A stretch of 64,000 bases of DNA, from the NCBI RefSeq assembly GCF_965638725.1, contig NC_134951.1, positions 77,255,068 to 77,319,067 on the forward strand. Reading direction: 5' to 3'. The translations under genes were made by a program, and so were the position numbers. Positions within the stretch are counted from its first letter, which is position 1, and the number at the start of each line of letters is the position of its first letter. The notes beneath the pieces were generated by a model that saw nothing but the letters and a program-made list of their open reading frames with translations, did not search any database and had not been told where the DNA came from. Source of the stretch: Aptenodytes patagonicus (Eukaryota; Chordata; Aves; Sphenisciformes; Spheniscidae). This document shows positions 48,301 through 62,700 of this stretch, piece by piece.

Positions 48301-51300
48301 CCTGTCATCCAGGAGGGTTTTTAACTGTGCTACAGTATCTGTGGAAAACAGGTTGATTACATTGAGCTTTAGAACCTGGAAATAGGTTTACCCATTAGAA
48401 AAAAAAAAATGAATGTATACACCTTTTTTTTTTTTTTGTCCCCAACTGCATCCTTGCATGTCTTTCTGTGTACTTTGTTTTTGATGTAGATTCTTCAGAA
48501 CTGGGTTTATATATGTCTCTCTTTCAGCTTAGAAAGTAAAAGTATATTGTGCCTACTGTCAAAACTAAATAAATACAAGATGAAACTTATGCTTGAATTT
48601 ATTTTTGTGAATTTATGCTTGAACATTCATCTATGCCTTTTTTCCCCTTTACTCTGCTCTAAATAAACTGTAGGTACTGTACAGGATACATGTTCCATAA
48701 AAGGACAGAGGAGTTACTAAGGGTATGCCCCAAACTGTATTTTGAGATGATGGAGTACAGTCTATTGACGCCTTACGTTTTGAGAAGGGGGAAAAAAATA
48801 TATAAAAAGTACAAGCTTATATTCTAAAACGTTGATCCATTTTCACGTCACCATTAGTTTGATGTAGTTGGTGCTTGCTTGAAGCTTGACAGATACAGTA
48901 TTGCCAGCTAAAGCTGAAAAGCACGATCAACCTACATTCTGGTAATGCGTACAGGTGAGCAGAGCCTTATTCCATCCAAAAAACCCCATCTCTAGTTTTG
49001 GGGAGGGGGGGAGGAGAGAAAGGGAGGTGTCTTGTTTGCACTTACCTGTGCTGTTCTCTGTGGTTTCTCAGGGGCCCAAAACAATGCAACACGGTTCGAT
49101 TTAGAAACGGTTAGGTTACACAGCCTGTGACTTGCTCTGTTGGCCTCCCAGCATTTCCAGTTCGTGCTCCTGTGAGCTTGTTAGTTACAGTCTAAGCCAT
49201 CTGTTGGACAACGTACGCTTCTGATGATAGTTCAAAAAGACTGGTACATTTATGGAGTAATAAAAGTTTTCACAATATTGTAATAAGTGAAAATATCAGA
49301 AGTAAAATTTGCTCATAGCTTTCAAGGGTCGAGCACTTGATTGGCTGAAAACATTGGTGATAGTAAGGCACATGAAAATTTCATTTTTAAAGTGTCAGTG
49401 TGTTGAAACCTAAAACAGTCTCACTTCTTGGCCTCAACTCTGTGGAACTAAACAGCTATAATTTCTTATTTTAATGGAGGAGATTCTTTAAAGGCTGTAT
49501 GGGAAGTTAATACCTAGTTGCCATTTGAGTTGGAGAGATTGTAACAGAATAAAAAAATACTTGGGGCTAAGCCATAGCAGGATAAAGCAACGTAAAAATT
49601 CTTTGAGGCCATTCTGGAGAAATACAGTTGGATACAACATTATTCTTCTGTAACTGAGATGCATCTCTTTTTCTTTCTTTCCCAAAGCTAATCTACAGAT
49701 CCCCAAACTAGATAGCAGTTCTATTCTTAAAAAAAGAAAAAAAAAAACCTGGAGGGGATAACATTTCTTCATACTTCTTTTAATGCAGATATTTTATGTA
49801 GTATTGCTCCCACTGGGTGTCGCCATTTTACCTGTGTATAGCCAGTGGCTGCCTAGTTTCTTGCAGCTACTTGCACATTTCATCGGTATGTAGTGTAATC
49901 TGTTCCGCTTTTGAAAATAATCCAGGGCTTTTACCTGCTTCCTCCATCCCAGTCTTGTTCTGAAGTGGGTAGTGACTGGGAAGGAACATAAAGGGCAGTT
50001 GGATAGTGGATAGTTGAATAATTGTGCATGATATGCATTTTGTTCGTGCAAGGCTATTGCTTCCTGGACAATGCTAGATGCCTTAACACCTTTCTGATGT
50101 GAGGAAACTTTATGAGTAAAAGTGGATAACTTTGAAATCTACTACCCAATACCTCTTTAATGAATGGAGAGAATCTTTTGTTTACAAAGTACAATAGCTC
50201 CTGGTGTTTTGGTTTCAACTCCCTCAAGACACAGACTTAGCGTGGATTATGGTATAATTGGTAGCAAGTTTTTCATTACTTCCTATCTGTATGTCAGCAT
50301 TAACCAGCAGGCTACCGGAGATCAATAAAACAATGGAGAGTTGCCCATGAAACTGCGAAATTAGAAGAATAAAAATAAGTCTGTACACATGCATTCCTCT
50401 GGATTTGGCAGGTACGTGTCATTTCCTACCTGCAGGGATAATCAGGGGCCAGCTCTGACTGCTAAGACCCTAATTAAAGCATTTGTGGTTATAACGGTAA
50501 AATTACAATAAATGCATTGTTTATGCAAATACTTTATTTATTTGCCTTTTTTCCCATCTCCCACTTCACTCCCTGCCCTCACTTCCAAGTGACAGCAGCG
50601 TGCAGTATGGGTCGAGAATTTTTTTTTCAGTGGCGAGAAGCACTGAGAAGTAAGTAAAGTAACTAGGATGCTACTTTGGTTAGGATTTTGCCACGGTTAC
50701 TGTTTTGATGTAGCTTGTTTCCTGCCTATAGTTCAGCAGTCTTTTCTGGTATGGTAGAAAGTAACAATCAGTAATATACAGTACAATGCCATAGAGAGTT
50801 TCAAAGCAGTTAGGAAGACTGTATTACATTATACATTTTGTTCCTATCAGCCATTACTCTGTTACCTGCATTTCCTTTATTCTTATTTCCACCATCTGTC
50901 TGAGAAGAACCTCTTTTTCACATGAGCTGAATTCTCTTTTAGTTGCTTTTCTCTGACTTAATCTACATCATTAGACTGGGCATTTGTTTAAAAACTCTTA
51001 GTACGGTAGCAGCTCCCACTGAGAAACACCTGTGCCTAAGCAGACCTTGAGAGAGAAATAAAACACGTTTTTGAAAGTTGCCTTTGAAAAATCTTATTTT
51101 CCCATCTGTGATTAAAAAAAAAGAAAAAAAAAGCCTTGTTGATTAACAGCATTAAGCGCTGAGGAGGGCTTTCTTGTGAACCATTTAGTTCTAACTCTGG
51201 CATAATTAAAAAAAATCTATAAAAAGAATTCTCTTAGGAGTAGACTAATAAACTAAAAAATCTTGAATTCAACCTGGATTTTAATAGATTTAAAACTTGT

Positions 51301-54300
51301 TTCCTTGGTTATAAATATCAGCCCTACCAAATGAGAAGTTGAAACAATCTGCTTTAAGTCTGGTAGAAAATAAGCGTGTGGTGTATGATACAAATGGTCT
51401 TCTGCTTTTTTGATCTCTCTTTTGGGCTGGCAAATGCAAGGAAGCATTTCTGAAAATTAAACCAGTCATGAAGAAGGCATTAGTGAACTAGGTGTGGCAA
51501 ATGAACAATTTTGTCTTATAGTAATATTAAATATTTAAGTAATACAAGAAATTCACCTACTGTTTTCAGAATCTAAAGGGAAGACAGTTTATTGACAGCA
51601 GAAAAAGTAGCATTAAACAGCAGAGTAAGTGTATGTTTATTAAGCACATGAGTAAGGGTTAGTACATGACATACAGAATTAAAATGTGTTATTTGTCAAA
51701 GGTGTAAAAACAAAGGGCAGCTATTCAAGGGCTTTACTGAGACTTTAGGAAGGTGGCACTCCAGTCTAAGAGCCTGTGGCAGACTCAGACCGCCAAAATA
51801 CCTGACCTAGCTCAGTTCCAGCGAGGGGAGCTCAGCCTCCCACCTCTCTGGTTTTTAACAATCGATAGCAATTCAGCCTGGGTGGGATTGAGACAGATCC
51901 TGTTTCAAGACAACAGATTGAATTTCGTTCAAACAGTTAGGCAGCAGGGAGACTTTCATGGCAGAATCTGGTATAAAGGGTAAGTAAATTTGAATATTTT
52001 AAGTGTAGTGATGGAAGTCCGATTAGAGTAATGTCTGATAATGACACCATGCAGTAGCACATTCAGGTAACTGAATCGGGTGAGAATCGGGTCTAAAATA
52101 GGACTTGAGGCTTTTCTTCATTCTAACGTTGGTATGAAAGATAAGGAAGCTAGCAAGTACTTAATCTTTTAAATCCTTCATTTCGGAGACTTTTTTTCCC
52201 GTATGTTTCCTTTAGTTCCTGTTGTTCTATTACTATTTTTAAAAAAAATCTTCTATTCCTCAACCCTTCCCCATTCCTCTGCCCCCGGAGCGCTCATAGT
52301 GCTTATGATGTTATTAAACTCTTCTGGGGGAGTTTCTAAGCGCGAACTCAAGGTGTTCATTTACCTTGTTAAAGGACCTCGTTTAATATTTCAATTGTAA
52401 TTACTTAAAATATTTAGGATGCTTAAAATTTTGACTTGACATGTGTAAAGCCTGCTGGTTCATGCAAAATTTATGACAGATTAAATAAGTAAGTCTTTGC
52501 TCTTACTTACTTGAAAGTAGGTGATCTGAAAATTGCCTGGCTGCTTGCTGTTTGGATTTCTTAGTTGCCATTGAAGCTAATGTGCCTATCTAAGGTCATC
52601 CAAGTAGCCTTGTGGTTTTTCAAAGGTAGCAGTGAACTGAGAAACACGCTGACCTTGCTAGGGTTTGGAGGTTTGGAAGTCATACACCTGTGGTTTAGGG
52701 TCTGGCTAAGGCAGGGATGAGACACCCAGCACCTCTACAGCCGCTGCTGTGCCCTGGAGTTTCTACATACCTTCCCTCACACAGTCAAAAAGCAGAAAAA
52801 GATTCCAGCAAGGTATGCAACAAGCCGGTAGCTGGGAGAGCTGTGGCTGAGCAGTACACTAAGTGGCTTTGCTGCAAAGAGCTCTGCGGAGACACTGGAA
52901 GAGGCAATCTTATTTTTTCCATTCATTCATGTTTTTTTGTTCACCACACTTAATGGTGCTGAGAAATTCCTTTGGCCTAGATTTCGCTCATTATCTTTTA
53001 GGATCAAGCTGGTAATTTCACCAGTGTGACTCTTCCAGAACATTATGCAATCTGTGTGCAGTTGTCCTCTGTGTCGAGTCTGTGCTGTTGGCAGACTGTT
53101 GGATTATACTTTTTTCATCTCTGCAGTACAGCTGTAATAAAACAGTAACTGAAGGTTTTTCTTTGCATTCTGTTACTGCATGTCGTTAGCTCAAATTTCA
53201 GAAGATCCTCTTCTAGTCCCTGCTTATCTTCTTCCAGTCCTTGATCTTTGGACATCTTTTTCTGACTTACTATATCTTCGTCTGTTTTTCCTTTGTTTCG
53301 TTCTTGTCTCCGTCTTTTGCCAGTGCCATTTATCATTATGTGGAGATCTTTGGTTTTAATCTTTTGTTTGGTTGTTTGTACAGCCAGCTTCCTTCATATG
53401 CCACTTTGATCATCCTTCATATGCATTAAACCAGGAGCCATACGTGCAGTCACGCAGATTGTGAAAGAGCCCTCTGTGAGGCTTGAGCTGTAAGCGGGGC
53501 TGCTGGTTGCTTTGCTCTCCAGCAGTTCCCTACATCAGTGGATTCCACTGCACAACCATCCACAGTAGAGAGAGCAACAGGTGGGTTGCAAAAGCAATGG
53601 GATTTTATAATTTGATGCCTAGAAACTTATTTTTAAGTTTCTCTTTTAGATAAACATTTTTGCTGTGAAAAGTCACAAAGACGGAATTTAAATAAAATCA
53701 TTCCGGAAAGAGAGTGCTACCCTATCGGTTAAACTGGGACCTGTATCTTCTAATATACTCTTCCAAATTCCTTTTGTTCTTTAATTAGGAAAGTCCACAT
53801 GATCAATTAATGGGGGGATCAGTGCTGTTCAGATATTTAACTTACCCTTTTTTATGGCTGAATTTTACATGTTTTCAAATGATTGTGTATTTGCTTCCCA
53901 AAAATAAATAATTAAACCAATGTTTTGCCACTTGGAACAATGTGAATACAAAACAAGATGAAGAAAAATACTAATTTAGAGTGGTTTGGGCTGTAAAAAC
54001 GTGTGTTTCCTGTTGTCTGTTGCCCTTTCTCATGGCCTCTAGGGCATTTGTGCTTGTTTTCTTTTCTGCAAAGATGAACAGGCAAGTGGAAACCAGATTT
54101 GATTTTCTTTGCTTTACTACTGGCTCTAGGAACAGAAAAGTTGAAATGCTGTTAAAATTCCCCCAAATCTTTGAGGCTGCACAATGTGTTCTTGACTGTA
54201 AAAAAAAAAAAAATTTCACCCAAATAATTTTTTATTTCATATGAAAAGTACCTGGAAACCTGCCCAGTGGTCTGATGTTGTGTGAGAAAACAGTGTTTGG

Positions 54301-54528
54301 TTCTGAGACCGGTGTTCTTGTTGTCTTGCAAACACTGGTGAGGAGGCACACAGCTGCTGTGCCTGAGCAGGGCGTTTAAATGGGAGTTGTGATGAATTCC
54401 CACCCTGGAGACTGGTGGAGTCATGAGGGATTTATTTAAGTATCTTGAAGTCTTTGTACAAGGTTTGGGTAAGCTTGGGGAGACTAGTCAGTGTAAGGGG
54501 ACAGATGTATTTACATGAACAATTTATG

Positions 54529-54550
54529 CACCAAAGGGTTCCCTTTGGTG
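54529..54550. repeat. 22-bp palindrome
   Basis: CACCAAAGGG and CCCTTTGGTG are exact complements around TT. Confidence 0.8.
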
Positions 54551-56519
54551 AGAATATGCCTTGCAGCTCCCCTAGGGATTTTGCAGTATGCCCTCACGCT
54601 CAACACTGGTATGCTTCAAGCTGTTTCCCTCCTAGCATCCAGCTTGTAACAGGCATGCAAAATCCTCTGGCCGCTCAATCTCTGCATGAGTGGTATGTGC
54701 CTGGGACTGGCCAGCGCTGCACGCTTTGTTGCTGGTAAAGATGTGATGTGCACTTGTGGTCCTGGAAGCATGTTGGATTGCAGCAAATTAAACCCTGGGC
54801 GTTCTCTGTTTGTGCCATGCCAGGCGGTGATGTAGAGGCACCCTGACAGACGTGGTTGCCCAGCACAGTCAGGATAGCCTTCCCAGCTTGTAGATAGGAC
54901 CTTTCTGAGCTTCAGGTACAGAAACTAAACTTCAGGACTAGGCCTTCAGTTTTGGTAATTTACTTTGTGAAATGCTTTGTGCATTTGAGAAGTGACTAAT
55001 AAAGCTGAGTTTCTGTGGGGATGGGCTGCTGAGTCTGACTTCTTAGGAAGTCACTTAGAAGATCCAAAGGTGCAGTAGCCTTTCAGATAATGCAGATAAC
55101 TGGGACCTGTGGGGGAAATAAGTGGAGTAGGAAGTTGGTGTGGGTATGAGCAGCTTAGTCATGAGCAGACATGTCCAGACTCTGCATGCATGTGGTCTCA
55201 TGGCACTTCTCTCTGCACTGGCCTCTATCTTTTCCCTCTGGTGCCTTGAACAGAAGGTAATCGATTAGAAAGGGCCATAACACATTTCTGATGCACTGAG
55301 AAGAATTAGATTCTGCTGAGTTTGGTCCCACTGCCTTCATCAGGTGCTCTGTTTCCTCCCAAACTAACCAACCACAAACAGCCCTGGACCAGAGAGAGAG
55401 CAAGAAAGTGGTGGTCTTTGATCTGTGGTGCTATTGGTCGCTGCCTGGAGCTAACACCCTGCCCAACTCGCTGTCCTGGGCATGGGAAAGTCCCCATGCT
55501 CCAGGGATCCAAATCCAGAAAGGACTTTGCTTGGCCTGTTGTGGCGAGGGAGGGGAGACTAAGTGTTTCACGTAGTATGCCAGATTTTTGTCCTGCCTCT
55601 GACTCTGAAAGCTTTTTCGTTCTTGGCACAAACGTCCTGTACTTGTGAGAAGTCTTGGGCCAGCTCTTCTGAGTCTGACGGAGTCATGTAACTACCACAA
55701 AGGAGATGCAAGGAGCCTGATCCATCAGCAGAGATGAAGGGGCTAAGATGAGACTAAGGCATGTTTTGCCTGGACGTACCTCATACCATGAGGCTGATGC
55801 ACCTTGCTTCAGGCAGAGGAAACTCATGAGGAAAGAAAAGATAGGGGTGGAAATGGACTAACTGAGGATTATCCAGTTAATGATTTCTGCTCATCACCCA
55901 AGCAGTGCCCATTTTCCTAGCTATATACATTCTGCAAATATGTAACAGAACATGTAAGTGATACTAACTGTTTTCTATTTAAAACACGGTTTATGATCAG
56001 TTACCTTGAATGAAAGTATTTCATTGGCTGACTTATTTTTTTATTAAATGACTCTGGAAGATAAAAGTTGAGAGAATTCAATCTTCAGCCCTTTTATAGC
56101 AGCTCTAAATTATAGACGAGTTCTACAGTACTCCTCCAAACTTGTCATCTGTCTCTACTTCTGAAACTGTTTCCTTGCATTGTTGTTTTATGGCATCCAA
56201 AATATTACGGTTTTCCTGTGACAAACTGTGCTAGCAGAAGCATGATGTGAACTGATAAAACAACTTTCTCTTTTTTTGAAACTTATTTGTTAAATGCATC
56301 TTGTGAAGCAAACTGTGGAGAGAAGTGCTTATGTGTCATTTGGATATTGCCTGGGTAGTGAGATCCTGATTGTTTGTGGTAATTACCTTCTTTCATAACT
56401 CTTGTGAGGGGAATGGAGAACTCAGCTTCCTGAACAGCTCAGTATGATCATACTGTTCTCTAAATTAGTATTTCTTGGAGATGGTAGCACTCTCCCCTTC
56501 CTGTCTGAAATCATATCAC

Positions 56520-56600
56520 TATATTTGTTGAATATATATTCAACACATATATACACACATGAATATATATATATATGTTGAATGTATATTCATATACATT
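56520..56600. repeat. AT-rich microsatellite with palindromes
   Basis: Alternating AT/ATAC runs. They include the perfect 18-bp palindrome GTTGAATATATATTCAAC (56527-56544) and a second GTTGAAT...ATTCA copy nearby, so the tract could extrude as a cruciform. Confidence 0.75.
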
Positions 56601-56984
56601 CTGTTGCACGGACATCATATTTCAATAAGATGAACATGAAATTATTTCAATAATTAACATTAACTATGTTAATTCATAGATCAGTATATAGTGTAAGGAG
56701 TAGTAAAGAGCTGTGCAATTCTTATGAAAAATGTTAGGAATGCAAGCTGTTATTGTTTACCTGAGTATTACAGCCAAAATGGAAACATACCTTCTGAGAT
56801 TCCTGTTCGACTGTAGGCCACAGCAGGAAGGTGGTGCCGAAAAATCAACAGCGATAAATAACAATTAGAGAAGGAAGCTTTTCAGAATGAGGTTTGACAA
56901 AACCTGTTTGAGGGAACAAATGAAACAAACGTCTCGTGGCAGTTTACTCTTGGCCCCACTTTCATGTGTGGTTGTAGGCTAGGT

Positions 56985-57400
56985 AAGGGAATGAATGATG
57001 GTGAAGGTGAAGAGGTTACAAGGCAAGGAGGCTACTACCTTTTGAGAAGGCAGATGATAGAGAAGGAAGGAAAAAAAGAGCCAAGAATTAAAACTGGAGG
57101 AGAAGGAGGATGGACAGTAAAACTGCCAAATGACAGAAGTACATGCATCTCAAGCAGCAGCAATTGGAAACGGGAAAGTAGGAAGCAGGTAGTGATACAA
57201 CTGAGATCATGAAGACAAAGAAGGGTGAGGCTTTGTTGTCTTGTAGGACTGACTAGCACCTCGAGGAAAGAAGAAATTAAGCAGGAGGGAGAGATCATAG
57301 ATTGTGATTGCAAAAATTCATGCAGAAACCCTGGTGGGAGAGGAGGAACAGCTGTGAGCAATGGAAGGGGCAGTCCTTCAGGGAGACAGAGTGGGTACAA
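56985..57400 (+). repeat. Purine-rich tract in EPM2A intron 1
   Basis: About 400 bp dominated by GA, GGA and AAGG on the + strand. It runs into a GC-rich patch (57480-57670) with GGTGGGTGGGTGGGTG at about 57651-57666. No coding signal is seen. Confidence 0.55.
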
Positions 57401-59614
57401 GGGCGCCCGCGTACAAGGAAGAATAGGGCTGGGAGTATCAAAAGAGCCAGAGATCCTGAGAACATGGTTCAAAACTGCCAGGGTGCAGTGAGGGCTGGCG
57501 GGGCCCTGGGGACTCGGGGCTGGGATTGCAGGGACACCCCATGGGGCTGGCAGCCAGGAGCAGGCAGCCGGGGGCACCGCGGCAGTCCCATCCCAGGGCA
57601 TTGGGCACCTCCCAGGGGACGGGGCTGAGGCTGGGACGGGACGCCTGCCCGTGGGTGGGTGGGTGTCGGGATCAGACACAGCCTTGTGATGGCCAGGCAG
57701 GACCATGGTGATGTGCATTGCTACAGACAGTTATCAGAGAGTAAAATGGGAAAGGCAAGATGTGTTATTTGTGGTTGTAAAGATTTTGCTGCCTACATGA
57801 AGTCAATTAAGTGTCCTAAACATCCATAGGTTTTGTTATGCTGTTGTGTATTTGTCAATGTATACTGCTGTCTTCAAATATTGTTTAAAAGTAGTAAGAA
57901 TGTGTAAACAATTAGAAATGTGACATAAAAATACAGTGGTAAGATTTGTAGCTTCAGGAGCTATATACTGGTCTTGCTCACCTTATTTATCAAAAGCTGT
58001 GTCATACCATTGCATATGATGCATAATGGTTCAGCAATATAGAAAGAGAAAATAGTTTTCTGCCTCGTATTTTCTTTTTGGTAAATAATAGTATTTCACA
58101 ATTATGATAAAATGTGCTGCATGTCATTTGGAAATGAGATTGTTTGAGCTTTAGTTTTAAATGTTAGTCTTATTCTCTAATCTTTGCATTAATACATCTC
58201 CCAAAATGCTCTTGCTCTAGCAAATTTCCCTAAATGCAGTGCTTGGAAGCTGGTCATACATTTACGTGCAGTGTGAAATTGAAGATATTCCTTCAGGCAT
58301 AATTTTACTCAGAAATGTTCTAACATCATTAATAATGTATAAGTGTAACAGGCTTACGTTAAAAGCAAGCCATAGACTAGGTCACTTCTAATTTGCACAA
58401 TAATTCCTACATGGCAATTAGTATTACAATAAGTGTGTAAAAGCGTGTTTGTGTGGAGAATATACATGTACTGAATTGTTGGAGGCTAGATAGCCTTTTG
58501 ATTGATGACACGACCCGGTTTAATTCAAGTTGTTTACTCTGGCATGGTATTAAAAATTGCTTTTCTGTACTAAAGTTCACACTATTGCTGTAAGAGAAGA
58601 AGAAGGGGTAACGGATATTAGATCGTGGAAAACAGCAAGAAAAATTTCTTACTTTAGACAAGGCCGTTTTAGGTAATTGTGATCGCTCAGCATTGCAGGT
58701 GTGACCATCTCTCTGGGTCACTTTGGGCAACTTTTACTGTGTATGAACAGACTCTGTAGGCGGGACATGTGCATCTGAAGAGTACAAAGCGATTGTTTAT
58801 CGGTTAGCAAACATAAAAGACAGGTAGGATTTAATGAGCTCCAAGGCTAGGCATCGGTGTGCGTCCTGTCCCAAGCAGGACACCTGAAGGGTCTTTGCAG
58901 GCCAGGCAGCTGTGAATGAGGTGGAGGAGGACCACCCGTCACTTCTCCCTGAAACAGGTCTTCACTGCTGCCGGGTTGCTGTCTGCCGCCTGCTTACTTT
59001 TCTTCTTTGGGATTTGATGCCTTTCAACATCGGTGTTTTCCTCTTGAATGCTTAAGCTGGTAACAATTCCAGTGTCACCAGTCCTACCTTTGTTTGCGGT
59101 TTTACCTTTCTGATCTTGCACGGCCGTACTCTGTGCTTTCCCCGAGGTCTTTCTCATAGCTTGGCAATTTCCTTTGAAGTAAGCCTGAGGCATGGTGATG
59201 CTGCTGTGCCGTGTCAGAGCTAGACCTCGGGCTACAGCAAGCTGAACCCCCCAGAGAGAGGTCACACAGCAGAAACGTTAAACGCTGAGGTCACATATTA
59301 TCAGACATCAGATGAGGAACTTAAATGAAATTAATTATTCTTGAAATTGTAAGTGCCACGGTTGATGATTTGGGAGTCTTACATGGCTTTAATGTTTTTT
59401 AAATAATTTGCAAAAATTGGTTTTAATGCTGAACATTTGCTTTGTAGCAGCGCTTCTGTTACCGCTATTTGAGGTGTTAATGTGTTATGAGAATGCAGTC
59501 TGAACAGGCAGCAAACGCCACTCCTTGCCTTAAATACTCAGTTCACATCTCCTACAGACCTTTCAGAAGATTTTCCGGATACACAGCCTGCAATTGTCCT
59601 TTCTTCTGTTCTAG

Positions 59615-59789
59615 GTAATGGGCCCCATCACGATCGAAGCTGTGTTTATAACCAGAGTAACATAGTAGATGGAGTTTACTGCCTCCCAATAGCACACTGG
59701 ATTGAAGTCTCTGGACATACCGATGAGATGAAACATACAACTGACTTCTATTTTAATATTGCAGGACATCAAGCTATCCATTACTCCAG
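59615..59789 (+). CDS. EPM2A: Laforin exon 2 (CBM20 completion)
   Basis: 175 nt joined to exon 1 in phase 1 across codon 88 (Gly). It translates [16 protein letters not shown], then [18 protein letters not shown], then [14 protein letters not shown], completing the CBM20 module. The Arg in HHDR corresponds by alignment to human Arg108, a Lafora-mutation site. The acceptor is TTCTTCTGTTCTAG and the donor CCAG/GTAAAA, leaving phase 2 for exon 3. No stop or frameshift is seen. Exons 3 and 4, with the phosphatase active site, are not in the window. The exon is shorter than most stand-alone ORFs and was found by homology and phase. Confidence 0.95.
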
Positions 59790-62700
59790 GTAAAAGAAGA
59801 GTGTGGGGCTTGGCTGGTGTCAAGTATTCAAACAGAAAATCTGTACTGATATTGTGTCAGCAAACTTTGAATTTGAAGTGGTGAATGCTAGTATGTATGT
59901 AACAGTAAAGCTTAACAAAGTTTCAGCACCTCTTTGTAATTAAATGTCACTTTTGGCAATAAAAAGGAGAGATTCTGAGTTCAAGGATACCTGCAACCTG
60001 TACAGGTATGTTAAGGTGCATCATATCTGAAAATGACTATTGGTAATTTATGGATAAATTTCTGAGGAACTGTCATTTTCAAGCGCTTGTCCACATACAC
60101 ATGTAAATATGCATGTATGTAATGTGTTTGGTTTGGGATTATTTTGCTGCTGAACATCATCTGGAGAAACAAAAAGAATATATTCCAGCACCAGAACTTT
60201 AGGGTATCAGGCTATCACTCATGTATGGCAGCAACTGCAATTAGTGACAGCTGTTATAGATGACTTCTGCTTCTGTGTATACAAGCCCTTAAAAAAAAAA
60301 AAAAAGCTAAAACTTAGGGAAATCTTAAAATGGTTGTACTTCCCTGGTGTTCACTTGAGTCCAGCCGATTCCCATGGATTATTGAGTCTAGAAGACCCAA
60401 TGATCAAAGAAGACCCTGTGAGCTTGGGTTCCTGTAACAGTATAGCTCATCTTTGAAGTACTGGGTTCAAGAAGTGCTGCTAGAACTGCTGCTGCTCTTT
60501 GAGGGAAAGGAGACAGAAGATGCAGAGACCTCCAGACCTTGCACTGAAAGAGAGTCTGAAGTGCCTCTTTGCTGCCTCACCAGTGAAGCATCCTGGCCTG
60601 AATTAGGAGCCAGTAAGGGTTAAAGAGAAGATGGCACCCACCCTTTAGGGCTGCAGATAAAGCACAGGTTGTGTTTAGAGCAGCAGCCTTAGCACTAGTG
60701 GTTAACAAAGTGGCACTGAGGAATTTGGGACCATTCTAACTTTTTCCTCCTCTCCAGTTGTGGATGTGGCAGCAAGTTTGTTGAGTGATAATGATTGCAT
60801 GAATGCTGGCAGCCCTGGTATGCCATGTGCAGCTGGTGCTGGTTACAGAGCAGGTAATGATCCCAAAGGGATATGTATTTTTTTAAGAAATCAAACCGCC
60901 TCATGCTTTCATTAGGTCTTAGCATTGCTTTGCGTGAATTTCTCCGTTTCAGCTACTCTAACCTCACGGTCTTGTCTCCTCTTTCTACTTTTTTGTCTCC
61001 ACCCTCATACAGTGTAGGAAGCAGAATTGTCTTTTTCTCATCAGAGTTGCAGTGTATGAGGGAAAGATTTCCTTCTCTCGGTCTCTTTTGGAATAGTACG
61101 GATTCATAAACACTGTTAGGCATATGTAGGTATTTGTGTAGCTTGGTACCTTTTCCCTGAGACGCCCTCAAGCTATGTAATACGCCTGACAGACTATACT
61201 GTTATCTGTATCTTAAGCATCCATTTCCAACACCCTATCAGAGAAAAGATCTTGTTTATTCCAAAGCACAGACTTGTCAATCCCAAATAATCTTTGCTTG
61301 GCAGAGGAAGCTGTGAGAAAGAAGAACAGCTGTCAGAAAGCGAGTATTTAAGCACCAAAAGCTAACTTATCTTCTTTTCCAGAGGCAGCAGTGATCCATT
61401 TAATACTGCCTTATCTGCATGACTGTTTGTTTCCAAGATCAGGCAAAAAGCTGCAGATTCCACTAAAGAATATTTGGAGAAAATTTTCTGAGTTGTGTAG
61501 TCTTTTCCAGGTGAGGATCTCCTCCTCCATTCCCCTCTCACACACACACATACCTTCATTGCAAGGCAACCTTATATATACATCTTCAGTAAGAAATTCT
61601 TATCTCACTTCTTTGAGCTATATTAAGTGAGCATACCCCGTAACAGTCGTGTCGCATAATTATTTTTAATACTTTGAAGATATGCAGCTTTAAATGACTT
61701 TTTAATTATTAACAGTTGGGGGCAGATTCACCATTCTGCTGGTTATAACAAAGCAGCCCAAAAATACTGGCTAATTAAGGTGGGGTTTTTTTGGCAGAGC
61801 AACTGAAGTGAGCTGATGAAAATGCCTTTATTTTGTAATGGATTTATTGATTCAGAAGAGTACTATAGAGATTAATATCACCAAAAAGAAAAAAAAAACA
61901 CCACAAAAAAGACCCCAAAACAGAAGCAAAGAGCCAGTCCCTCTGCCTGTATGGTTAAAAGCTCAGCGTATGATCGGATCGTAGTTATCCAGCTAAGGTT
62001 GCTTTTTTCCACGCTGTAACAGAGGCAGCAGTACCGCAGGGAGCTTTATGAGCACAAATTCTGCGTCCTGTCACCAGCTGTAGGATCTTTACAGAATGGT
62101 GGTGGCTGGAAAGAAGTGATTTATCAGTGAAAACTTTTGACACGAGCCCCTTCTCTACATTGTTCCACTTAATAGGATTGCCATGTGCAAATTAACTGGA
62201 GAGGAAAGTTTACCTCTGTCAAAATGGCCTCCCACGTGAGCCCTCGGACTGATTTTATTTGTCGTCTGTCTAATCACAACAATTAGAAACAGTTGTTCTG
62301 AGCTTCACTACCACCTTGCTTCTTCATAAAACATGTGCTTAAACTTTAAATGGGCTGCAGCAGGAGGAGAAGAGCTTGCTTCCCGCTGTTGCCAAAAATC
62401 ATGCTGAATCATGCTGAGGCTGATGGCAATGCTCTGAGCTATCAGATTTTTCTTATTTGGTATAGATGTATTTGCTCATAAATCAGTGAATTTATGTTTA
62501 AACATACATTTAGAGAATCACTTTGTGTTGGTCATTCAGGTTAGAGAGTATATGATGCGGTTTTTAAGCATTGCAGGATTTGAATTAATTTTTTTTTAAA
62601 GTGTGAAATGGAGCTTGCCCGCAGCTACAGAGTCATGACTGATACCTCCATGGTGTTAGTGTTCACTTGTTTCGGACATGTAATGACATATATCACCAAA

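Larger units (their letters stand above)
45355..59614 (+). other. EPM2A: EPM2A intron 1
   Basis: 14.3 kb from donor GTAACG to acceptor TTCTGTTCTAG. The first 500 bp are still CpG-island sequence. The rest is mostly AT-rich, without a recognisable gene. It includes a 22-bp palindrome (54529-54550), an AT microsatellite (about 56520-56600), a purine-rich tract (about 56985-57400) and a GC-rich patch (57480-57670). Confidence 0.85.

Noticed and set aside
57035-57718. 227-codon minus-strand frame
   Set aside because: Spans a purine-rich and GC-rich low-complexity patch; the peptide is Pro/Ser/Leu-rich without domain features.
58939-59265. 108-codon minus-strand frame near EPM2A exon 2
   Set aside because: Polar, low-complexity, no recognisable domain or splice logic; treated as chance.
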